Shown here one piece after another: positions 59,359 through 64,000 of a stretch of DNA of 64,000 nt (its first letter is position 1; each line of letters opens with the position of its first letter). The position numbers and the translations under genes are program-made. Origin of the DNA: Paenibacillus sp. EZ-K15 (GTDB taxonomy: Bacteria > Bacillota > Bacilli > Paenibacillales > Paenibacillaceae); contig NZ_PDHM01000005.1 of the NCBI RefSeq assembly GCF_002573715.1, positions 186,001-250,000 on the forward strand, written 5' to 3'. The notes beneath the pieces were generated by a model. It was not told the DNA's origin. It was given only the letters and a program-made list of their open reading frames with translations, and ran no database searches.

Positions 59359-60519
59359 CTATTCAAGCTCCAGTACATCATAGATCAGCCATTTGCCTTC
59401 GGCTTTCTTGAGCCAGTAAAGAGAGGTCGAACGGATGATTTCACCGTCTGCATCATCGCTTTCTTTGGCATAGACAACGGCGTCTTCCCCTTGGAAAAAG
59501 ACCGTCCGAATCTCCTCGGACTTGATGTTGAAATTCACCTCATCGAAGATGCCTTCCGCAATGCTGGTTTGGAATATCTCGTGGTAGGCCGATTCCGGAT
59601 GAATAACCGACATAAGCAGCGGACCATCCTCCTCATTGAAGCCCTTGGACTGGGTATCAATGGTAGCCACGATGGCTGTTTGATCCGCTGCCGGCACTTC
59701 CGGACGAGCTTCCAGCAGTTCATCTACGACCAGATATTCCGTCTCGTAATGGACCAGATCATAGATTTTCCATGCTCCCGAAGCATCTTTCTTCAAGAGA
59801 TTCTCATAATGGAGTGTAGCATCCCAAGCAAAAGGTCCGCCGGTGCGGTCGAGGGTCACGCTGGTGTAGGCATGGATCGACGTTCCGGCTACCGTTACTT
59901 CCCATACGTCAGCAGATACGTGCAGATCGTTCTTAAATTGGTTCTGATAATTTTCTTGAATTTCCGCAAAAATAGGAGATTTCGGATGGAAGGCGCTCAT
60001 GACAGCATCTAGTTTCTTGGCACTTCCAGCTTCTTCAATTGTATGGTAAAGCTTCTTTACCTCATCGGTGGCTTTATCAATTGCACCCTCACGGTCGATC
60101 TTGATGGTACGTGCCTTGGAATCCCACTTCACGGGCAGTCCGGTGGCTTCAGCTACGAAACGAAGGGGAACCAGGGTGTTGCCGCCATCGGTGAATGGGG
60201 CAATCTGAAGCGTGGTTTTTGCACCATTGACATAAGCGGTTTTCTGTCCGATGGTCATCTGCAGCTTCTGATCGAGGTATGTACCCGTCACCTGTTTATT
60301 CGTGCTGTTCCAATTGACTTTATAATCCAAGGCCTGGAACAGAGGGCGGAATTGCACGAAGGTGACTCCATTTTTCATAATAGGCGCTGCCTGAAATTTG
60401 ATTTCCTGGTTATCGAGGTAGACCCGGATATTCCCTTGATTCTTTGCCGGAGCCGCTTGCGCCGCAGTAGCGAGCAGGAACAGGAAAGCGATCGTCAGTA
60501 GGCTGATTTTTTTCTTCAA
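59359..60519 (-). CDS. Secreted copper-amine-oxidase-N protein with two NTF2-like domains
   Basis: 386 residues. Signal peptide (about 1-22, ending AQAAPA), copper-amine-oxidase N-terminal-like domain (IRVYLDNQEIKF, then TLVPLRFVAEATGLPVKW) at about 28-135, then two repeats resembling NTF2/SnoaL-type folds (about 150-270 and 275-385; both end with WKIYDLVHYE or WLIYDVLELE). Probably a surface protein. The start is TTG 60519, ten bases after AAAGGAG; the ATG before it is out of frame and stops after four codons, overlapping the TTG. Upstream in-frame residues are not signal-like. Confidence 0.8.
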   Translation of the reverse strand: MKKKISLLTIAFLFLLATAAQAAPAKNQGNIRVYLDNQEIKFQAAPIMKNGVTFVQFRPLFQALDYKVNWNSTNKQVTGTYLDQKLQMTIGQKTAYVNGAKTTLQIAPFTDGGNTLVPLRFVAEATGLPVKWDSKARTIKIDREGAIDKATDEVKKLYHTIEEAGSAKKLDAVMSAFHPKSPIFAEIQENYQNQFKNDLHVSADVWEVTVAGTSIHAYTSVTLDRTGGPFAWDATLHYENLLKKDASGAWKIYDLVHYETEYLVVDELLEARPEVPAADQTAIVATIDTQSKGFNEEDGPLLMSVIHPESAYHEIFQTSIAEGIFDEVNFNIKSEEIRTVFFQGEDAVVYAKESDDADGEIIRSTSLYWLKKAEGKWLIYDVLELE

Positions 60520-60754
60520 TTGGCTGTCATCTCCTTTAACGAATGATAGAATAGAGTGGTAATTGTGGTAATCGTACATGATAAAACCAATGCTAGCAAT
60601 ACATTTCTTTATGAGTAATAATTGGTAGAGCAACGCGGGACGGCTTGCCGGATCGAATTGAAAAAAGGCGGTAAGCGCGGAGCCCTGATGGGTAATACAT
60701 AATAAGGATTAGACCGGTTCACCGGATCATTCATTAGACAAAGGAGTGGATCAC

Positions 60755-61819
60755 ATGACAGCAGGACAGGAACTGATATTTTACATAGGAACCTATGGTT
60801 CGGAGGAAGAGAATCGAATTCATTGGGGGGCGATGGATCGAGGTACTGGGGAGCTGCGTCTCTTAGGTGGTACGGCTGGTATAGAAAACCCTACCTATCT
60901 GGATTTCGATGATTCGATCTCTGTATTGTATGCAGCGAGCGAGAAGGGCGAAAGCGATGTGTCGGCTTATTCGGCCAATCTGGTAACCGGTAAATTAACG
61001 CTGCTGAACGTTCAGTCTACCGGCTCGTCCGGTGCATGTCATGTATCCCGTACATCGGACGGGAAGTATCTGCTTACGACAGGGTACAGCGATGGACATA
61101 TATCGGTGCTGGCATTAGAAGAGGACGGCCGGGTTGGAGAGCTGGCCTCCAAGATCAAGCACAGCGGACGCGGTCTTCACGATGACCGTCAATCCGAAGC
61201 GCATCCGCATTCGATATTTGAAGACCCCGTCAGCAAGTATATCGTGGTCAGTGACCTGGGCATGGATGATGTGAACCTGTATCGGCTGGAGGAAGGCAAG
61301 CTGGTGACCCACCGCGAGATCAGTCTGCCGCCAGGCTCGGGCCCGAGGCATGTGTCTTTTCATCCATCAGGCAAGTGGGTGTATGGCACGAACGAGCTGA
61401 ACAGTACGGTAACGGCTTACGCAAACGATGGAACATTTGGGGATTTGAAAATATTGCAGCATATATCGACCTTGCCAGAAGACGTAGTGATGGATAACAA
61501 CACATCGGCCCATCTGCTGGTATCTCCATGCGGCCGTTATCTGTACGCCTCCAACCGGGGCCATGACAGCATCGTTCAATATGTAATCGACCAGGAGACC
61601 GGTACGCTCCGTGCCGTCAACTGGGTGTCTTCCGGTGGTAAAACGCCGCGCCACTTCAATATCATGCCGGATGGCTTCCTGCTGGCGGCGAATCAGGACA
61701 ATGGTTTGATCGCAAGTTATCGGATCGATCCGGACACGGGCAACCTGGTATCTACGGGTTATACACTAGAAGTTACGCGCCCGGTATGCATCTGTCCCGT
61801 GGAGAAGGCAAAGGCGTAA
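60755..61819 (+). CDS. Lactonase-family beta-propeller protein (6-phosphogluconolactonase-like)
   Basis: 354 residues forming a seven-bladed propeller of the YbhE/Pgl type (IFYIGTYGS at the start, HPHSIFEDP, GSGPRHVSFHP and TPRHFNIMP around the active-site face). Relatives hydrolyse 6-phosphogluconolactone or other lactones in the cytoplasm. ATG 60755 follows AAAGGAGTGGATCAC; a GTG nine bases upstream overlaps the ribosome site. It stands alone. Confidence 0.88.
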   Translation: MTAGQELIFYIGTYGSEEENRIHWGAMDRGTGELRLLGGTAGIENPTYLDFDDSISVLYAASEKGESDVSAYSANLVTGKLTLLNVQSTGSSGACHVSRTSDGKYLLTTGYSDGHISVLALEEDGRVGELASKIKHSGRGLHDDRQSEAHPHSIFEDPVSKYIVVSDLGMDDVNLYRLEEGKLVTHREISLPPGSGPRHVSFHPSGKWVYGTNELNSTVTAYANDGTFGDLKILQHISTLPEDVVMDNNTSAHLLVSPCGRYLYASNRGHDSIVQYVIDQETGTLRAVNWVSSGGKTPRHFNIMPDGFLLAANQDNGLIASYRIDPDTGNLVSTGYTLEVTRPVCICPVEKAKA

Positions 61820-61894
61820 GAGCTGTTAGATGGGCTGAATGAATGAAGCTTATAGCCCAAATGAGTGCTGGTGCGGGGAATCTTAGATTAGACA

Positions 61895-61922
61895 GAAGGG
61901 CTGCCGAGTGCGGCCCTTTGTT
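61895..61922 (+). terminator. Terminator downstream of the lactonase gene
   Basis: AAGGGCTGCC and GGCCCTT arms with one bulge, then TTGTT. A further GGGCT/AGCCC hairpin is at 61832-61858. Confidence 0.6.
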
Positions 61923-62005
61923 CATGTTTAGCAAGGTTAATAGAAGAGCGGCGTATGATTTAACAGTATACCGAATTCAAGGCATCATTCATAAGGAGGA
62001 GCATC

Positions 62006-62914
62006 ATGGAGGACTTTATACGGGCGGCGGGCCGTTTTGTGGAGGCCCGCTTTGGTGAACGCGCAGCGAATCTCACCCCTCTCGCTTCCGGGGATTGGTC
62101 AAGTGCCTATTCTTTCATCCTCGATGGGGAAGATATGGTTATTCGCTTCGGGGCTTATTCTGGTGATTTCGAGAAGGATCGGGCGATGGGTGCCTATTCC
62201 TCCGAAATGCTTCCGATCCCGAAGGTTCTTGAGGTTGGCGAGACGGAGAGCGGCTACTATGCTGTATCCAGGCTGGTACCGGGAAAGCATCTCGATGAGC
62301 TGAGCGGGCCTGAGATTCGGGTAGTACTGCCGCAATTGATAGACGCTCTTCATGAATTTCAGAAGTTTGACTTCGCAGCTACACAGAAAGCTGGCATTTG
62401 GCACCCTGAGGGGGCGGGGCCCAGCTGGGGGGCCTGGCTTCTCTCTGTTGCTGAGCCAAGAGACCGGCTGCCAGGCTGGCGCGAACGACTGGATGCTTCG
62501 CCTTACGAGGCGAAGATCTTCGACGCCGGCATCGAAAGATTGCGTCAGCTCTTACCGCAGCTTCAAGAGTATCGGGGAATTGTTCATAGTGATCTTTTGA
62601 ACCGAAATGTGCTGGTGAGTGATGGGAAGTTGTCCGGGGTCATCGACTGGGGCAATGCATTCTATGGCGATCCTCTCTATGACATAGCTTGGCTTCTGTA
62701 CTGGTGGACCTGGTATCCGGAATGGGAGGACATCGATCTGGAGGGAATTTTAGAACGCCACTGGGATAAGTACGGAGACCGGCCCCCGCAGATGGAAGAC
62801 CGTCTGCTATGCTGCCTTATTCACATCGGCTTGGATCATATCGCCTACAGTGCATTCAGACAGCGTCTTGAGGATATGAGACGTAACGCCAACCAATTGT
62901 TGACTTACATCTAG
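62006..62914 (+). CDS. Aminoglycoside phosphotransferase-family kinase (hygromycin-kinase-like)
   Basis: 302 residues of the APH/choline-kinase fold. The catalytic loop HSDLLNRNVLV (Asp and Asn) and the metal-binding IDWGNAFYGDPLYDIAWL are intact; the nucleotide-binding lobe reads GDWSSAYSFILDGEDMVIRF. It resembles the Hph/APH(4) branch. It could phosphorylate a small hydroxylated substrate; resistance to an aminoglycoside is possible but not shown. AAGGAGGAGCATC precedes the ATG. Confidence 0.85.
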   Translation: MEDFIRAAGRFVEARFGERAANLTPLASGDWSSAYSFILDGEDMVIRFGAYSGDFEKDRAMGAYSSEMLPIPKVLEVGETESGYYAVSRLVPGKHLDELSGPEIRVVLPQLIDALHEFQKFDFAATQKAGIWHPEGAGPSWGAWLLSVAEPRDRLPGWRERLDASPYEAKIFDAGIERLRQLLPQLQEYRGIVHSDLLNRNVLVSDGKLSGVIDWGNAFYGDPLYDIAWLLYWWTWYPEWEDIDLEGILERHWDKYGDRPPQMEDRLLCCLIHIGLDHIAYSAFRQRLEDMRRNANQLLTYI

Positions 62915-63013
62915 GTAAAAGGCTGGACTCTTATGCCTTCTAGTGATAGTAGTCGTGGCAGGTATAAGAGATAGATTGAATCATTGTCACAGAAGTTATT
63001 ATCTATTCAGTAG

Positions 63014-63061
63014 AAGAAGCAGCTTAAGGCCGTGGATTTGGTCTCAAGCTGCTTCTTTATA
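63014..63061. terminator. Bidirectional terminator between kinase and hydrolase genes
   Basis: AAGAAGCAGCTT and AAGCTGCTTCTT form a 12-bp stem with a loop of about 20 bases, then TTATAAAT. It serves convergent genes. Confidence 0.8.
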
Positions 63062-63118
63062 AATATTTAACGAAGTTAATTGCGAATTCATTGGTTTAAA
63101 GATTCATTCGATGAATCA

Positions 63119-63778
63119 TTAATGCGCAAAGATATGATTGCCGATCTGCAGCACTTGCGGTCTGGACCAGATCCATTTGCTGGTTGCTGTTTTCGGATTG
63201 AAATAATAAAGGGATTCATAAGTCGGATCCCAGCCGCGAACGGCATCCAATGCGGCAAGATAGGCGGCCCGGTTCGGAGTCAACCAGTATTGTCCGTCAT
63301 CTACGGCTGTAAAGGCCCCTTTTTGAAAGACGACGCCCCGAATATCATTCGGAAATTCGCTGGATTGAATGCGGTTCATGACAACAGCCCCGACGGCAAC
63401 TTGTCCTTTGTAAGGCTCACCGCGGGCTTCGCTATAAATGACTCTGGCCATGACATCCATTTCGGATTGATTTAACGTATATTTTTTCAGCTGTCTCCAG
63501 GTTTGTGCGCCGGTAACTCCATCGGCTGGCACACCGTATTCTTTTTGGAAACGGATAATGGCTGTTTTCGTGTTTGCGCCATATTTGCCATCCAGCGGCT
63601 GCGTGTAGAAGTCCAGCGTTTTCAGGCGATATTGAAGCTCCCAGACATCCCCGTTTTCATTGCCAGGCTTTAACACCGGAGCTGCCTCCGTCGTTTGGGC
63701 AAATGCAGGCATGAACAGCAGAATACTAAGGAAAAGAGCAGAAATTATTTTTCGATTTGGCTTTCTTATGGTGATCAA
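63119..63778 (-). CDS. SleB/CwlJ-like cell-wall hydrolase with peptidoglycan-binding domain
   Basis: About 219 residues. Signal peptide (KIISALFLSILLFMPAFA), a PG_binding_1 domain (WELQYRLKTLDFYTQPLDGK), and a C-terminal hydrolase-2 (SleB) domain with VIYSEARGEPYKGQVAVGAV containing the catalytic Glu and YYFNPKTATSKW. These are spore-cortex-lytic or vegetative peptidoglycan transglycosylases acting outside the membrane. The start codon is unusual: after the promoter and AAAGGGAG there is only TTG 63778 (too close) or a non-standard ATA nine bases later; no ATG or GTG fits. Confidence 0.8.
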   Translation of the reverse strand: MITIRKPNRKIISALFLSILLFMPAFAQTTEAAPVLKPGNENGDVWELQYRLKTLDFYTQPLDGKYGANTKTAIIRFQKEYGVPADGVTGAQTWRQLKKYTLNQSEMDVMARVIYSEARGEPYKGQVAVGAVVMNRIQSSEFPNDIRGVVFQKGAFTAVDDGQYWLTPNRAAYLAALDAVRGWDPTYESLYYFNPKTATSKWIWSRPQVLQIGNHIFAH

Positions 63779-63794
63779 CTCCCTTTGGGGTAGA

Positions 63795-63823
63795 ATTATA
63801 AGGTTGGAAGCGGGTTCATACAA
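63795..63823 (-). promoter_or_regulatory. SigA promoter of the cell-wall hydrolase gene
   Basis: On the minus strand TTGTAT (63818-63823), 17-base spacer, TATAAT (63795-63800). The predicted transcript starts near 63788, which rules out translation starts further upstream. Confidence 0.75.
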
Positions 63824-63924
63824 CCATCAGTAAATGGAAATCCGCGCCGTGACTGCGTTCGTTGCACCAAAAATGGTTCTATGGTCCGTGTGGTCCTAAA
63901 CTTGAAATTTTTTGAAAAAAAGGT

Positions 63925-63953
63925 TTGACAGCAGGAGAGGGACTTATTACAAT
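63925..63953 (+). promoter_or_regulatory. Strong SigA promoter at the right edge, preceded by an A/T tract
   Basis: TTGACA (63925-63930), 17-base spacer, TACAAT (63948-63953). An A/T-rich tract (63904-63920) just upstream resembles an UP element. The gene it drives lies beyond the window. Confidence 0.75.
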
Positions 63954-64000
63954 AGCAACATAACATACTAAACAGGTAGGAATTATAATATATTGTTCTC

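Noticed and set aside
1..64000. CRISPR arrays, tRNA or rRNA genes, prophage or transposase genes
   Set aside because: No regularly spaced identical repeats, cloverleaf or rRNA-like sequence, or transposase/integrase motifs were seen on either strand.

Overview
The window looks like a chromosomal segment of a Paenibacillus-type, endospore-forming, low-to-moderate GC Firmicute. Signs of this are the strong AGGAGG-type ribosome binding sites with frequent GTG/TTG starts, copper-amine-oxidase-N-domain surface proteins, a Spo0E-like phosphatase and a SleB-type cortex hydrolase, an LplA/B/C-type sugar ABC transporter next to a membrane-anchored AraC regulator, and several intergenic repeat families. 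I see no phage, insertion-sequence transposase, CRISPR array, tRNA or rRNA gene. Assignments come from reading the sequence; no database search was run.

Layout. 0.1-8.1 kb (mostly minus): an ECF sigma/anti-sigma pair, an ankyrin/copper-amine-oxidase-N protein, a SurA-N-like protein, a GT-C membrane protein, a small acidic protein, a GGDEF+HD-GYP c-di-GMP protein, an unlisted 33-residue membrane peptide and a DUF5317 protein. 8.3-10.1 kb: copZ behind a CsoR-type operator, a nitroreductase and a 0.7 kb repeat-rich intergenic region. 10.2-16.4 kb: membrane AraC regulator divergent from a three-gene carbohydrate ABC operon. 16.5-21.2 kb: Spo0E-like gene, then a TPP-riboswitch-controlled thiamine-precursor operon (thiY, thiamine-binding protein, thiX, thiZ, TatD-like hydrolase) split by a repeat element. 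21.3-24.7 kb: VOC protein, GGDEF protein, EAL protein. 24.9-31.5 kb: maltose phosphorylase, beta-phosphoglucomutase, LacI regulator and a GH13 lipoprotein with LacI/CcpA-type operators; a neopullulanase at 49.5-51.2 kb fits the same pathway. 31.6-34.9 kb: UvrA paralogue divergent from a WYL regulator. 35.2-40.1 kb: two-component system and a BcrA/lantibiotic-immunity-type ABC transporter. 40.2-45 kb: two Gfo/Idh/MocA proteins with an AraC regulator, then a TetR/hydrolase pair. 45.1-49.4 kb: U32 protein, class III aminotransferase and UbiA-like prenyltransferase. 51.6-64 kb: CstR-like repressor, quinone-oxidoreductase-like protein, CcdC, TetR/MBL pair, a second ECF sigma/anti-sigma pair, small membrane proteins, a lactonase, an aminoglycoside-phosphotransferase-like kinase and a SleB-like hydrolase.

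How they work together. Three c-di-GMP enzymes (one with GGDEF plus HD-GYP, one GGDEF, one EAL) lie within 20 kb. The maltose genes form a coherent route: extracellular and cytoplasmic GH13 enzymes give maltose, maltose phosphorylase gives glucose plus beta-glucose-1-phosphate, and PgmB gives glucose-6-phosphate. The thi operon imports and handles thiamine pyrimidine precursors.

Most interesting signals. (1) A structured dispersed repeat present twice (37453-37620 and 53231-53433): three stems differ in sequence between copies yet keep base pairing, while the linker segments are nearly identical. (2) An FNR-type box centred 41.5 bp upstream of the predicted start of the U32/aminotransferase/UbiA operon, suggesting an oxygen-responsive quinone- or RNA-modification-related unit. 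(3) A CsoR-family repressor with the Cys31/Cys60/Asn56 pattern of persulfide-sensing CstR. (4) A TetR promoter whose 17-bp spacer contains a perfect palindromic operator, with a second copy just downstream of the -10.
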